Positions 53,297 to 62,864 of a DNA stretch of 64,000 nucleotides are shown in pieces; position 1 is the first letter of the stretch; each line of letters opens with the position of its first letter. The stretch spans positions 499 through 64,498 of the forward strand of contig NZ_JAAFZT010000050.1 in NCBI RefSeq assembly GCF_013336795.1, in the 5' to 3' direction. This stretch comes from Alteripontixanthobacter muriae. GTDB taxonomy: Bacteria; Pseudomonadota; Alphaproteobacteria; Sphingomonadales; Sphingomonadaceae. The translations under genes and the position numbers were made by a program. The notes under the pieces were generated by a model. That model was not told the origin of the DNA and searched no databases. It was given only the letters and a program-made list of their open reading frames with translations.

Positions 53297-53695
53297 ATGA
53301 GAAAACCGGCAAACCGCATCACCCTCGCTCTCGCTTGCGCCCTTGCGCTGGCGGGAACGACTTCTGCCTCGGCACAGACAGGAGCGCCTGCGGCAGAAGC
53401 AGCGCCGGGTGCGCTGACGCTCGAGCATCGCACGGCCCTGCGCTGCGCTGCCGCGTTCGCGATCACCGCCAATCTGCAGCAGCAGGGGGAAGCGACGGGC
53501 GACTACCCGCCGCTGGCTGAGCGGGGCCGCGAATTCTTCGTGCGCAGCGCCGCGCGGGTGATGGACGACACCGGGCTGGATCGTGCCGGAGTCGCCTCAG
53601 TCCTCGCCGCCGAGGCACAGGAACTGGCGGAGCCAGATTTGCGGGCGGAGATCATGCCTTCGTGCCTGCTGCTTCTGGATGCGTCCGGAATCTGA
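53297..53695 (+). CDS. Hypothetical periplasmic protein
   Basis: The 132-residue product has a signal peptide (about 1-27, ending ASA before QTG), an alanine-rich linker, and a helical domain with two cysteines (in LRCAAAFAI and MPSCLLLLD) that may form a disulfide. I recognise no family beyond similarity in style to small sphingomonad exported proteins. GAATTAGAAGG lies upstream of the ATG as a weak ribosome site. The next gene follows after 76 bp. Confidence 0.7.
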   Translation: MRKPANRITLALACALALAGTTSASAQTGAPAAEAAPGALTLEHRTALRCAAAFAITANLQQQGEATGDYPPLAERGREFFVRSAARVMDDTGLDRAGVASVLAAEAQELAEPDLRAEIMPSCLLLLDASGI

Positions 53696-53771
53696 ACCCA
53701 CCATTCACATGAAGGTCAGGGGCAAGCGCGATAATACGCGCCAGCTACCCGACAAACGGGAAAGGATCATC

Positions 53772-54254
53772 ATGCGCAAATTCCTGATTGCCGCCGCCTG
53801 CATTTCCGCGCCCCTCGGCGCCTCTGCCGCTCATGCGCAGATCGCCGATGCGCCTGTGATCGTGCTTCCGGATACCGGCGCTGCTGACCTCGATGCGATG
53901 GCCAGGAGCGGCGAACTGGCCGAGAGACTGAACGATCCCGCCTTGCAGCAGACCCTGTCGAGCAGCGTCGCCGTGCTCGGCGAAGTATTGCTAGACCTGC
54001 CGCTGGCACCCTTGGCCGATGCCGCCGCAAGGATGGCGGGTGAAGATGCCGCCGCGATCGATCCCGACATGACGCTGCGAAACTTGGCAGGCCCTGATGC
54101 CGACAGGGTGCCCGCGGAACTCGCCGCAAATCTGCCGCGCATGATGGGCGCAGTCGCCGGGGCGCTGGAGGGCGCGCAGGAGATTACCCCGCTGCTTCGC
54201 GATCTGGCCCGCCAAATTGGCGAAGCTGCGAAAGGCGTCGCGCCGCAGGATTGA
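53772..54254 (+). CDS. Hypothetical periplasmic protein
   Basis: The 160-residue product has a signal peptide (MRKFLIAAACISAPLGASAAHA, cleaved before QIA) and a helical mature part rich in alanine, aspartate and leucine (LAERLNDPALQQTLSSSVAV, PLAPLADAAARMAGE). No known domain. GGAAAGGA lies 6-13 bp ahead of ATG 53772; the frame is open further upstream but lacks sense as protein. It may share transcription with the preceding small exported protein. Confidence 0.75.
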   Translation: MRKFLIAAACISAPLGASAAHAQIADAPVIVLPDTGAADLDAMARSGELAERLNDPALQQTLSSSVAVLGEVLLDLPLAPLADAAARMAGEDAAAIDPDMTLRNLAGPDADRVPAELAANLPRMMGAVAGALEGAQEITPLLRDLARQIGEAAKGVAPQD

Positions 54255-54340
54255 CCCTCGCCAGAACGGCGAAGCGCATTTCGCTAATCCGGGCAGCGGC
54301 TTGTGGACGGCGCGGGCCATTTGCGGCATGACATGGCCGC

Positions 54341-55012
54341 ATGTGGCGCCTTCATCAATTTCCGCTCTGCCCGTTCAGCCGCAAGGTCCGCCTGCTGATG
54401 AGCGAGAAGGGCATCGGCTATGAATTGTGGCGCGAAAATCCATGGGATGGCAGCGAGGCGTTCAGCGATCTGAACCCTGCCGGGCGCACACCGGCGCTGC
54501 ACGATCCGGAAAAAGGGCTGATCCTGTGCGACAGCCGCGCAATCTGCGAATATTTCGAAGAGACGGTCGACAAGGCGCCGATGATCAACGGCACCGCCGC
54601 CACCCGCGCGGAAATCCGGCGGCTGGTCGCCTTGTTCGACGAAAACTTCTTCGGCGATGTCACTGCGCCGCTGCTGTACGAACGCATGAAGAAGCGCCTC
54701 GTCCTGCGCCAGCCGCCCGATTCGCGTATCTTGCGCGAAGCCATGAAGCTGGCGCATGACCACCTCTATTATATCGATTACCTCATCGACAATCGCCCCT
54801 GGCTCGCCGGGTCGCAGATGAGCCTCGCCGATCTTGCCGCCGCGGCGCAGATCTCTGTCGCCGATTATCTCGGCGGCATCGACTGGCAGGGGCACGAACA
54901 GACGCGTGGCTGGTATTCGGTGTTCAAGAGCCGGCCCAGCTTCCGCCCGCTGCTGTCCGAACGCATGGAAGTGATCCAGCCGCCGCGCCATTATGCCGAT
55001 GTGAACGCCTGA
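54341..55012 (+). CDS. Glutathione S-transferase family protein
   Basis: The 223-residue product has a thioredoxin-like N-terminal domain (LHQFPLCPFSRKVRLLMSEK, NPAGRTPALHD, LCDSRAICEYFEE) and a helical C-terminal domain (YIDYLIDNRPWLAGSQMSLADL with the N-capping box). The CPFS motif suggests a cysteine- or serine-type GST. It should conjugate or reduce with glutathione in the cytoplasm; substrate unknown. It is 75 bp upstream of msrB in the same direction. Confidence 0.9.
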   Translation: MWRLHQFPLCPFSRKVRLLMSEKGIGYELWRENPWDGSEAFSDLNPAGRTPALHDPEKGLILCDSRAICEYFEETVDKAPMINGTAATRAEIRRLVALFDENFFGDVTAPLLYERMKKRLVLRQPPDSRILREAMKLAHDHLYYIDYLIDNRPWLAGSQMSLADLAAAAQISVADYLGGIDWQGHEQTRGWYSVFKSRPSFRPLLSERMEVIQPPRHYADVNA

Positions 55013-55087
55013 CATCGCGCACCGACGGTGCGCGTTTGAAAAATGGCGGGCCGCGTCCCATATCTCCTGCTGAAACAGGAGATTTTC

Positions 55088-55486
55088 ATGACGAACAAGG
55101 TCGAACTCAGTGAAGCCGAATGGCGCCGTAAGCTGACGCCCGAACAATATCACGTCCTGCGCGAAGCGGGCACGGAACGGGCCTTCACCGGCAAATATGA
55201 CAAGAACAAGCAGGCTGGCGAATATCACTGCGCCGCTTGCGGCCAGGCCGTGTTCGAAAGCGGCGACAAATATGACAGCGGATCGGGCTGGCCCAGCTTC
55301 AGCGCCCCGGCTTCCGGCGAAGCGGTCGAGGAAAAAAGCGACGTCTCGCACGGCATGACCCGCACCGAAGTGCTCTGTTCGGCCTGCGAAAGCCACCTCG
55401 GCCATGTGTTCCCCGATGGCCCCGGCCCCAACGGCCTACGCTATTGCATCAACAGCGCCGCGCTGGAATTCGAACCGGAAGATTGA
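55088..55486 (+). CDS. msrB: Peptide-methionine (R)-S-oxide reductase MsrB
   Basis: The 132-residue product has the zinc cysteines CAAC and CSACESHLGHVF, the substrate motif GSGWPSF and the catalytic cysteine in RYCINSAALEF near residue 121. It reduces methionine-R-sulfoxide in proteins. ATG 55088 has AGGAG 7-11 bp ahead and begins MTNKVELSEAEW, typical of the family. Confidence 0.95.
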   Translation: MTNKVELSEAEWRRKLTPEQYHVLREAGTERAFTGKYDKNKQAGEYHCAACGQAVFESGDKYDSGSGWPSFSAPASGEAVEEKSDVSHGMTRTEVLCSACESHLGHVFPDGPGPNGLRYCINSAALEFEPED

Positions 55487-55622
55487 TTGCACGCAGTCCT
55501 GCCGGCCCTTTTCCGTTCACGCAGCGTTAGAAGTCGCCTATGCATGCCCGCTGGCGGGTTTTGGACGGGCAGGCGAACCCGGCTGAACGTAAGAAGGCCT
55601 GCGGGAAGGGTGATGTATTTCA

Positions 55623-57827
55623 ATGGCGAAACGGGGTAGCCGGCGGCGCTCTCGCCAGCGCGACGGTGACATGGACGACAACGCGCCGAGGCGTGGCTTC
55701 TTCGTGCGGCTGATCCGCGGCCTGTTCTTCTGGGGCGCCGGGCTGGCCCTGCTCGGCGTCTTGTTCATCGCGCTTGCGGTCGCCTACACGGCGCAGAACC
55801 TGCCAGGCTATTCGCAATTGCAGGCCACGCAGAATGCGCAGACGATCATCGTGCGTGCGCGCGACGGGACGGAGATCGTCGAACTCGGCCCCAGCTACGG
55901 CGAATGGCTCGACCGCCGCGAGATCCCGCAAGTCATGAAAGACGCGATGATTTCGGTGGAAGACCGCCGGTTCTATTCGCATTTCGGCGTGGACCCCATC
56001 GGGCTTGTTCGAGCGGTGTACAGCGCAGCTGTCGACGATCGCCGCGTGTCGGCCACCAGTACCATCACGCAGCAGCTGGCGCGCAACATCTTCCTCAATT
56101 CCAATCGCAGCTTCGACCGCAAGATCCGCGAGGCCGTGCTGGCGGTCGCGCTGGAGACGAAGTTCTCCAAGGACGAGATCCTCGAACTCTACCTCAACAA
56201 GGTCTATTTCGGCGGCGGCGCATACGGAGTGGATTCGGCCAGCCGCCGCTTCTTCAGCCATCCCGCGACCGAGCTTTCGACGGCCGAGGCGGCCATCATT
56301 GCCGGTCTGGTCAAGGCGCCCAGCCGCTATTCCCCGACCGCCGATGTCGACGCCGCCGTGGGCCGTGCGAATGTCGTGCTGCGCCTGATGCGCGAACAGG
56401 GCCGTATCTCCAGCAGCGAGGCCTCGGTCGATCCTTCCACGGTGAAGCTGAAGGAAGAGCGTAGCCAGAATTCCGCGCGGTACTTCACCGATTGGGTACT
56501 GCCGCAGCTGGACATATTGCTTCCCGAAACTTTTGCCCCGATCGAAGTCTGGACGACCCTGGATGTCGGCATGCAGCGCGCAGCGGCGGCGGCGATCACC
56601 GCCAATACACCGCCGGGTACGCAGGGCGCGCTGGTCAGCATGGACGACGACGGCGCGGTGCTCGCCCTCGTCGGCGGCACGGATTACGTCTCCAGCAATT
56701 ACAACCGCGCCACCAGCGCGCTTCGCCAGCCAGGTTCGGCGTGGAAACTGTTCGTCTATCTCGCCGCGCTGGAAGCGGGCTACACGCCCGAAGACCGCGT
56801 GGTGGACGCGCCGGTCACGATCGAAGGGTGGAGCCCGCGCAATTCAGGCGGTGGTTATGCGGGCGAAATCGACGTGCGCACGGCTTTCGCCTATTCCAAG
56901 AACACGGTTGCCGCGCAGCTCGGGAACGAGGTCGGTTTCGGCACGGTGGCATCGATGGCGCGCCGCTTCGGCATCACCACGCCCATCGCCACGAACCCGG
57001 CGATGGTGCTCGGCAGTTCGGAGGTGCGCCTGCTCGATATGACGCGCGCCTTCGCCTCGGTTTCGGCGGGCGGCACTTCGGTCGAACCCTATGGCATCCT
57101 GAAGGTCACTACCGACGACGGTGAGGTGCTTTACGCTCACGAGGAAAACGACGCCGTCCAGCTGGTGCCGGCCTATGTCGCTGCCGCCATCACGGACTTG
57201 CTGCAGACGACGGTGAACACCGGCACGGGCCGCGCGGCGCAGATCGGCCGCCCCGTAGCGGGCAAGACCGGCACGACCACGGCCAACAAGGATGGCTGGT
57301 TCCTCGGCTTCTCAAGCGGCATCGCTACCGGTGTCTGGATGGGCCGCGACGATGCAAAGGCGGTTGGTGGCTTGCAGGGCGGGCGGGCACCGGCGCAGGC
57401 CTTTGCCGCCTTCATGCGCTATGCGGTCAAGGATCGCCCGATCACCCAGTTCCAGACCGAACTGCAATTGCCCGAATGGCAACTGGAACCCGATGACGAA
57501 TATTTCTTCGGCGATCCTGAAGATTATTACTTCATCGACGAGCAGGGTAATCTGATCGAACCGGGCCGCAGCGACCGTTCGGGCCGCAATCCATTCCCGA
57601 TGGAAGGTGAGGAAGGCGACTTCAGCCCCGATGACCGGGTGCCCGAACAGGACCAGGCCGTCAGCGACGATTTCCTCGACAGGGCGCTTGGCCGCGGCCG
57701 TAACCGGCAAAACCCGCCGCCGCCGCCTCCAGCGCCGCTCCCGCTTCCGCCGCAGCCGGGTCCCGGCGGCGGCGGCGGTGGGCCGGGGTCGCAGCCGATC
57801 CTCGTCCCTGCAAATCCCCGGGACTAG
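55623..57827 (+). CDS. Penicillin-binding protein 1A-type glycosyltransferase/transpeptidase
   Basis: The 734-residue class A PBP has one N-terminal membrane segment (about 30-58), a GT51 domain with catalytic glutamate in SVEDRRFYSHFGVDP and STITQQLARNIFL, and a transpeptidase domain with SxxK (GSAWK near residue 374), SxN (YSKNTVAAQ) and KTG (AGKTGTT). The last 60 residues are proline/glycine-rich, as in relatives. It polymerises and crosslinks peptidoglycan in the periplasm. A strong bidirectional terminator lies 56 bp after the stop. Confidence 0.93.
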   Translation: MAKRGSRRRSRQRDGDMDDNAPRRGFFVRLIRGLFFWGAGLALLGVLFIALAVAYTAQNLPGYSQLQATQNAQTIIVRARDGTEIVELGPSYGEWLDRREIPQVMKDAMISVEDRRFYSHFGVDPIGLVRAVYSAAVDDRRVSATSTITQQLARNIFLNSNRSFDRKIREAVLAVALETKFSKDEILELYLNKVYFGGGAYGVDSASRRFFSHPATELSTAEAAIIAGLVKAPSRYSPTADVDAAVGRANVVLRLMREQGRISSSEASVDPSTVKLKEERSQNSARYFTDWVLPQLDILLPETFAPIEVWTTLDVGMQRAAAAAITANTPPGTQGALVSMDDDGAVLALVGGTDYVSSNYNRATSALRQPGSAWKLFVYLAALEAGYTPEDRVVDAPVTIEGWSPRNSGGGYAGEIDVRTAFAYSKNTVAAQLGNEVGFGTVASMARRFGITTPIATNPAMVLGSSEVRLLDMTRAFASVSAGGTSVEPYGILKVTTDDGEVLYAHEENDAVQLVPAYVAAAITDLLQTTVNTGTGRAAQIGRPVAGKTGTTTANKDGWFLGFSSGIATGVWMGRDDAKAVGGLQGGRAPAQAFAAFMRYAVKDRPITQFQTELQLPEWQLEPDDEYFFGDPEDYYFIDEQGNLIEPGRSDRSGRNPFPMEGEEGDFSPDDRVPEQDQAVSDDFLDRALGRGRNRQNPPPPPPAPLPLPPQPGPGGGGGGPGSQPILVPANPRD

Positions 57828-57882
57828 CGTTGCCGGACAGCGGGCGATCGAGCCGAGCGCGGGCATGACACCAGGCGAAGAA

Positions 57883-57915
57883 AAAGGCCCCGCCGGTTAA
57901 ACCGGCGGGGCCTTT
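57883..57915. terminator. Bidirectional intrinsic terminator between pbp and degP
   Basis: AAAGGCCCCGCCGGT and ACCGGCGGGGCCTTT are exact inverted complements (15-bp stem) around a TAA loop, with A-rich sequence on the left and T-rich sequence on the right. It lies between two convergent genes, so it can end transcription from both sides. Confidence 0.9.
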
Positions 57916-57941
57916 CCATTTTCAGCGATCGCTTCGTCGCG

Positions 57942-59483
57942 TCAGTTCAGGCGCACCGCCACATATTGCGCTGGCGATCCGCGGCGCTGGATGCGCAGCA
58001 GAACGGCATCACGGTTGGCCCGATCGGCTTCGGAAACGATGGCTTCCAGATCGGCAATCGAAGCGACCTCGTTATAATTGGCCGAGAGGATGATGTCGCC
58101 CCGGCGCAGACCCTTGCGGCCCGCATCGGAGTTGGGATTCACCGCTCCGATAACCAGACCTTGCAGATCGGGATCGACGCCAAGCTGCCGAGCTATACGC
58201 GGCGTGAGGTCGATTACCTGAAGTCCGAGTTCTTCGGCGATCACGCCGCTGTCCTCGCCTTCGGGCATTTCTTCCTCGGCATCGGGATCGAACATCTGCT
58301 GCTCGCGCAGTTCCTCGTCGCTAGGGCGGCGACCGACTGTCGCCGTCACCCGGCGGCGCTCGCCGTCGCGCAGCAGCACGATCGGCACGCGCGTTCCCGG
58401 CTCGATATTGGCCACCAGATAGGAAAGCGTCTGGTCGGGCGTGACGTCCTGCCCGTTGACGCTGACGACGATGTCACCGGCGCGGATTCCCGCATCGGCG
58501 GCAGCGGCGCCGGGTTCAACCGACTGGACCAGTTCGCCCTGATTGCGCGGAAGGCCGAGCGAGGCGGCAAGATCGTCATCGACCGGCTGGATGCGAACAC
58601 CCAGATAGCCGCGTTCGATGTCCAGACCCTGCGCCAGACGATCGACGATCGGCGCGGCGATCTCGGCGGGAATGGCGAAGCCGATGCCCACGCTGCCGCC
58701 AGAAGGCGAGAAGATGGCATTGTTGATGCCGATCACGTTGCCCTGCATGTCGAACAGGGGGCCACCCGAATTGCCGCGATTGATGCTGGCATCGGTCTGA
58801 ATATAACGGTCGTAGGCACCGCCGGAATTCGTGGCGCGATAGACGGCAGATACGATGCCCGAAGTCACCGTACCGCCAAGCCCGAAGGGGTTGCCGATGG
58901 CGATGACCCAGTCACCCACGCGCGCCTGGCTTGAATCGCCGAAATTGACGAAGGGGAACGGTGTCCCGCGCTGGATCTTCAGCACCGCAAGGTCGCTGGA
59001 GGCGTCATTGCCGACCAGTTCCGCCGGATATTCCGTGCCGTCGGGCATGGTGACGGTAATCTCTTCCACCGTGCCGCGCCCGGTCGGGCTGACGACATGG
59101 TTGTTTGTGACCACGAACCCGTCGGCGGAAATGATGAAGCCCGAACCCAGCGACTGCGCCTCGCGCGTTTGGGGTTGCTGCGGCTGACCCTGGCCCCGGC
59201 GGCTGCCGAACAGGCCTTCGAAAGGTGTTCCGGCAAAGGGGTTTTGCTGCTGCTGAACCTCGACCCGCTGGCGTGTGGAGATGTTGACCACGGCCGGTTG
59301 CAGCTGTTCCGTCAGATCGGCGAAACTCGCAGGCGCCCCATCGACAGGAACAGTCCGGTTGATCATGTTGTCCGCATTGCGGGCCACCTGCGCACCGGCC
59401 GGCTGGCCAGTCACGAGGGAGATGGCGGCGCCGCCGACCAGCAGCGCGGAGGTCAGTCCATAAGCATATCGCACAGGCTTCAC
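57942..59483 (-). CDS. degP: Do-family periplasmic serine protease (DegP/HtrA)
   Basis: The 513-residue product has a signal region (about 5-30), a trypsin-like domain with His in VVTNNHVV, Asp in SSDLAVLKI and Ser in GNSGGPLF near residue 210, and two PDZ domains (about 285-375 and 415-505). It degrades misfolded envelope proteins. GTG 59483 is preferred because GAAGGA lies about 12 bp upstream and the signal starts cleanly; GTG 59549 is the alternative. It follows hflC in the same direction, so hflK-hflC-degP form an envelope quality-control run. Confidence 0.92.
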   Translation of the reverse strand: MKPVRYAYGLTSALLVGGAAISLVTGQPAGAQVARNADNMINRTVPVDGAPASFADLTEQLQPAVVNISTRQRVEVQQQQNPFAGTPFEGLFGSRRGQGQPQQPQTREAQSLGSGFIISADGFVVTNNHVVSPTGRGTVEEITVTMPDGTEYPAELVGNDASSDLAVLKIQRGTPFPFVNFGDSSQARVGDWVIAIGNPFGLGGTVTSGIVSAVYRATNSGGAYDRYIQTDASINRGNSGGPLFDMQGNVIGINNAIFSPSGGSVGIGFAIPAEIAAPIVDRLAQGLDIERGYLGVRIQPVDDDLAASLGLPRNQGELVQSVEPGAAAADAGIRAGDIVVSVNGQDVTPDQTLSYLVANIEPGTRVPIVLLRDGERRRVTATVGRRPSDEELREQQMFDPDAEEEMPEGEDSGVIAEELGLQVIDLTPRIARQLGVDPDLQGLVIGAVNPNSDAGRKGLRRGDIILSANYNEVASIADLEAIVSEADRANRDAVLLRIQRRGSPAQYVAVRLN

Positions 59484-59619
59484 GTCCTTTATCTTCCTTC
59501 TATCTGCGTTCTTCGGCGGGGCGCTGGAAAGCGCTCCCGTTTGCGCCACATTGCGGCACGCCGCTTGAATGCGGTTTGAACGGCGGCGGGCATATGGCCC
59601 CGCCGTTCAAACCGTGAAT

Positions 59620-60474
59620 TTACCTCTGTCCCCGGAACTGGCGCAGATATTCATTGTCCGGCGACAATATGATGGAACTTTGCGCATCGCCGTTCTCGAA
59701 AGTGCGACGGTAACTTTCCATGGCGCGGTAGAAATCGTAGAATTCCGGGTCCTTGCCATAGGCATCGGCATAGGTGCTCGCGGCTGTCGCCTCGCTTTCG
59801 GCGCGAATGATCTGCGCGTTCTTGCGTCCCTGCGCCCGTATCGTCGCGGCCTCTTCCTCACGGTCGGTTTCCATGCGGGTAAAGGCCGATTCCAGCGGGC
59901 GACCGTCGGGCAGATCGGCGCGCTTGATCCGCACGTCGATGATCTGCGCGCCATATTGCCGCGCCTGCCGGTCGAGCGTGTTGCGGATGTTCTCCATCGC
60001 ATCGCCGCGCTCTGCAGTCAGCAGCGAGGCGAAGGGACGACGGCCCAGTTCCTGCCGCAGGACCGAGGTCAGAATGGGTTCGAGCTGCATAACCACCTGT
60101 TCCGTGGTGCCTGCGGTGCGAACCATCTTCACCGGGTCGATGATGCGGAAGCGGGCATAGGCATCGACCTGCAGACGCTGCTGGTCGTTCGACAGCACCT
60201 GCTGACGCTCCATGTCGAGGTCGAGCACGCGCTTGTCGATATATTGCGCGCGTTCGAGGAACGGGATGCGCCAGACGATGCCCGCGCCGGTCTGACCGTA
60301 GGGCTCGTTGGGCTGAAACCGGTTGACGACACGCACCGGCTCACCGGTCCGGACAATGACCGCCTGCTGGCTTTCCGGCACCACGATCAGGCTGGAAAGG
60401 GCGGCGAAGATCAGCACCGCCAGCGCCATCAGCGCCAGCTTGTGGTCTTCCCAGATACGCTGGATCCTGTTCAT
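59620..60474 (-). CDS. hflC: HflC, SPFH/band-7 membrane protease modulator
   Basis: The 284-residue product has an N-terminal membrane segment (about 13-35) and an SPFH domain (VPESQQAVIVRTGEPVRV, IDKRVLDLDMERQQVLSNDQ, VDAYARFRIIDP, ADLPDGRPLESAF). HflC and HflK form a ring around FtsH and limit its membrane proteolysis. ATG 60474 overlaps the hflK stop region by a few bases to give coupled translation. Confidence 0.93.
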   Translation of the reverse strand: MNRIQRIWEDHKLALMALAVLIFAALSSLIVVPESQQAVIVRTGEPVRVVNRFQPNEPYGQTGAGIVWRIPFLERAQYIDKRVLDLDMERQQVLSNDQQRLQVDAYARFRIIDPVKMVRTAGTTEQVVMQLEPILTSVLRQELGRRPFASLLTAERGDAMENIRNTLDRQARQYGAQIIDVRIKRADLPDGRPLESAFTRMETDREEEAATIRAQGRKNAQIIRAESEATAASTYADAYGKDPEFYDFYRAMESYRRTFENGDAQSSIILSPDNEYLRQFRGQR

Positions 60475-60475
60475 G

Positions 60476-61675
60476 TCACTGGTCCCCCGTTGCGGGTGCC
60501 GCGGCCGCGCTCGCGGCAGGCGCACGCTGGCGGCGCTGCACTTCGGGCAGCGGCAGATAGGTCTGCACGCCGTCGGTTTCCACGATGGTCTTGTCGGTCT
60601 TGGCCAAAACGCTTTCCATGGTTTCGTAATAGAGGCGGCGGCGGGTCACTTCGGGCGCCATCCGGTATTCCTCGTAAATCTTGTCGAATGATGCGGCGTC
60701 ACCTTCGGCCTGGGCCAGAACCTGCTGGGCATAAGCCCGGGCGCGGTTCAGTTCGGCATCGGCATCCTGCTGTGCGGCGGAGACGTCCTTGAACGCCTCG
60801 ACCACGCGCTCGGGCGGATCGGTCCGTTCGATTTCGATACCCTGCACGGCGATGCCGGCGCGATAGGCGTCGAGGAGAGCCTGCATCCGGGCGCGTACGC
60901 CCTGTTCGATTTCGGCACGGCCTGCACCGGAGAATGTGGCGTCCAGAGTCTGCTCGGCGACGGAGGCACGCATGGCGGCCTCGGCCACTTCGCGTACCGT
61001 CTCTTCAGGTTCCGCCAGCTGGAACATGTATTGCTTCAGATCCTTGATGTTCCAGCGGATGACATAGCTGAGATCGACGAGGTTCTGGTCGCCGGTCAGG
61101 ATCAATTTCTGTTCGTTACCCTCGGGTATCTTCTCGCTGCGGATAGAGGTCACGTCCGTCACCTCGACCTGCTGGAACGGCCAGGGGGCCGTGATATGCA
61201 GGCCGGAATTCAGCGTATTGGTATATTTGCCGAAAGTGGTGACCACGCCCTGTTCGCGTGGAGCGATCTGGTGGACCATGGTGACGAACAGCAGCACGCC
61301 GACGATCAGCGCGATGCCGATGGGGAACCAGCTCTTGCCGCCGCGGCGTTCGGGCAGGCGGAAATTGCCGCCCCCGCCGCCACCGGCACGGCGCGGCCCT
61401 TCCGGCCCGCGGTTCTTGAAGATGTCTTCGATGCTGGCGCTGCGGCGCGGCCCGGGCTTGCCCGTGTCGTTGCCGCCGCCTGGCGGAAGCCAGGGATTGC
61501 GCGGCCCGCCTACGCGGCCCTTGGCCGGTGGCTCGCCATCGGAGGAGGGGCCAGTGTCCGGCGTCTCGCGAGGCTCGTCGCCTCCGCCGCCATTGCTGTC
61601 GCCACTGCCCCAGGGGCTTTTCCTGCCAGCCATTGCCAGCGCGATCCGTTTCGTGAACCCGTCCATTCTGTCCAT
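60476..61675 (-). CDS. hflK: HflK, SPFH/band-7 membrane protease modulator
   Basis: The product (about 399 residues) has a glycine-rich disordered N-terminus typical of HflK (GDSNGGGGDEPRETPD), a membrane segment near residue 120, and an SPFH domain (QIAPREQGVVTTFGKYTNTL, GDQNLVDLSYVIRWNIKD, GIEIERTDPPERVVEAF). The start is uncertain: ATG 61675 is used, with ATG 61633 (MAGRKSPWGSGD) as an alternative. First gene of the hflK-hflC-degP run, divergent from mrp. Confidence 0.92.
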   Translation of the reverse strand: MDRMDGFTKRIALAMAGRKSPWGSGDSNGGGGDEPRETPDTGPSSDGEPPAKGRVGGPRNPWLPPGGGNDTGKPGPRRSASIEDIFKNRGPEGPRRAGGGGGGNFRLPERRGGKSWFPIGIALIVGVLLFVTMVHQIAPREQGVVTTFGKYTNTLNSGLHITAPWPFQQVEVTDVTSIRSEKIPEGNEQKLILTGDQNLVDLSYVIRWNIKDLKQYMFQLAEPEETVREVAEAAMRASVAEQTLDATFSGAGRAEIEQGVRARMQALLDAYRAGIAVQGIEIERTDPPERVVEAFKDVSAAQQDADAELNRARAYAQQVLAQAEGDAASFDKIYEEYRMAPEVTRRRLYYETMESVLAKTDKTIVETDGVQTYLPLPEVQRRQRAPAASAAAAPATGDQ

Positions 61676-61806
61676 GACATCATTATAGGTACGGGTGAGG
61701 CAAAAAACAGGGGTTCGGGAGGTCCAATCGAGAAATCCGGAAACGATTTTCGCCAGTCGTGAAAAACAGGGGTGGCGAGCACGCATTTGCTGCTAGGACG
61801 CGGGCC

Positions 61807-62862
61807 ATGGACGAAGCTGCAATCAAGAGCCGCCTTCCCGCCCCGATCGCCCATCGCCTGCAGGCCGTCCGCATCAGCGGCGGAACGGTCAGCCTGGTGG
61901 TGGATGCGCATGGCCTGGACGAAGGCGCGAGGCAGGCGCTGGACCGCGCCGCGAAGGAAGCATTGCGCGGCATGGAAGGTATTACCGAAACGCGCGTGGC
62001 GCTGGTCGCCGACCGCGCCGCTCCGGAACACGATGCGCCCGCCGCGAATGCACCCGCACCGGCCGCCGAAAGGCGCTCCGCAACCATCCAGCCGCCGCCG
62101 CCCGGCGTGCCGCCGATCATTGCCGTGGGATCGGGCAAGGGCGGCGTGGGCAAGTCAACCCTGACGGCCAATCTGGCCGTGGCGCTGAAGCGAGCCGGTC
62201 GCCGTGTCGGCGTCGTCGATGCCGACATCTATGGTCCCTCCATACCCAAGATCTTCGCCACCGAAGATGCACGGCCCGAAAGCGAAGGCGCCAAGCTGAT
62301 CCCGGTCACCGGTGCTGCGGGAATACCGGCGCTGTCGATGGGCCATCTGGTGGAGGCGGACCGTGCCATCGCCTGGCGCGGCCCGATGATCGGCAAGGCG
62401 ATGGCCCAGCTGATCGACGCGCACTGGGGTGATGCCGAGATGCTGCTGATCGATCTGCCGCCCGGCACCGGCGATGTGCAGCTGACCATGCTGCAGCGCT
62501 TCCGCCCGGCAGGTGCCGTGATCGTGTCCACGCCGCAGGACCTTGCCCTGATGGACGCGAAGCGCGCGGCGCAATTGTTCGAGGTCGCGGGCGTTCCGCT
62601 GGTGGGTCTGGTCGAGAATATGGCGGGCTACGAATGCCCCCATTGCCATGAGGTCAGCGACCCCTTCGGGCGCGGCGGGGTCGAGGCTGCGGCGGCAGGC
62701 ATGCAGGTGCCCTTCCTCGGCCGCATACCGCTGGCGTTGGAAATTCGCGAGGGCGGCGATGCTGGCAATCCTACCGCTGCGGGCGAGGGTCCGCAGGCGG
62801 AAGCCTTCCGCGATGTCGCCGCGAAATTGTCGGACTGGCTGACGCGGCACAAGGTCGTCTGA
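61807..62862 (+). CDS. Mrp/NBP35 family iron-sulfur carrier ATPase
   Basis: The 351-residue product has a short N-terminal helical region (about 1-60), an alanine/proline linker, a deviant Walker A GSGKGGVGKSTLTANLAVAL (about 115), YGPSIPKIF, DLPPGTGDVQLT and the metal-binding ECPHCHE (CxxC near residue 278). Mrp/ApbC proteins bind and hand over Fe-S clusters. ATG 61807 starts MDEAAIKSRL. It is followed after 2 bp by a molybdenum-dehydrogenase gene whose partner subunits need Fe-S clusters. Confidence 0.93.
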   Translation: MDEAAIKSRLPAPIAHRLQAVRISGGTVSLVVDAHGLDEGARQALDRAAKEALRGMEGITETRVALVADRAAPEHDAPAANAPAPAAERRSATIQPPPPGVPPIIAVGSGKGGVGKSTLTANLAVALKRAGRRVGVVDADIYGPSIPKIFATEDARPESEGAKLIPVTGAAGIPALSMGHLVEADRAIAWRGPMIGKAMAQLIDAHWGDAEMLLIDLPPGTGDVQLTMLQRFRPAGAVIVSTPQDLALMDAKRAAQLFEVAGVPLVGLVENMAGYECPHCHEVSDPFGRGGVEAAAAGMQVPFLGRIPLALEIREGGDAGNPTAAGEGPQAEAFRDVAAKLSDWLTRHKVV

Positions 62863-62864
62863 CG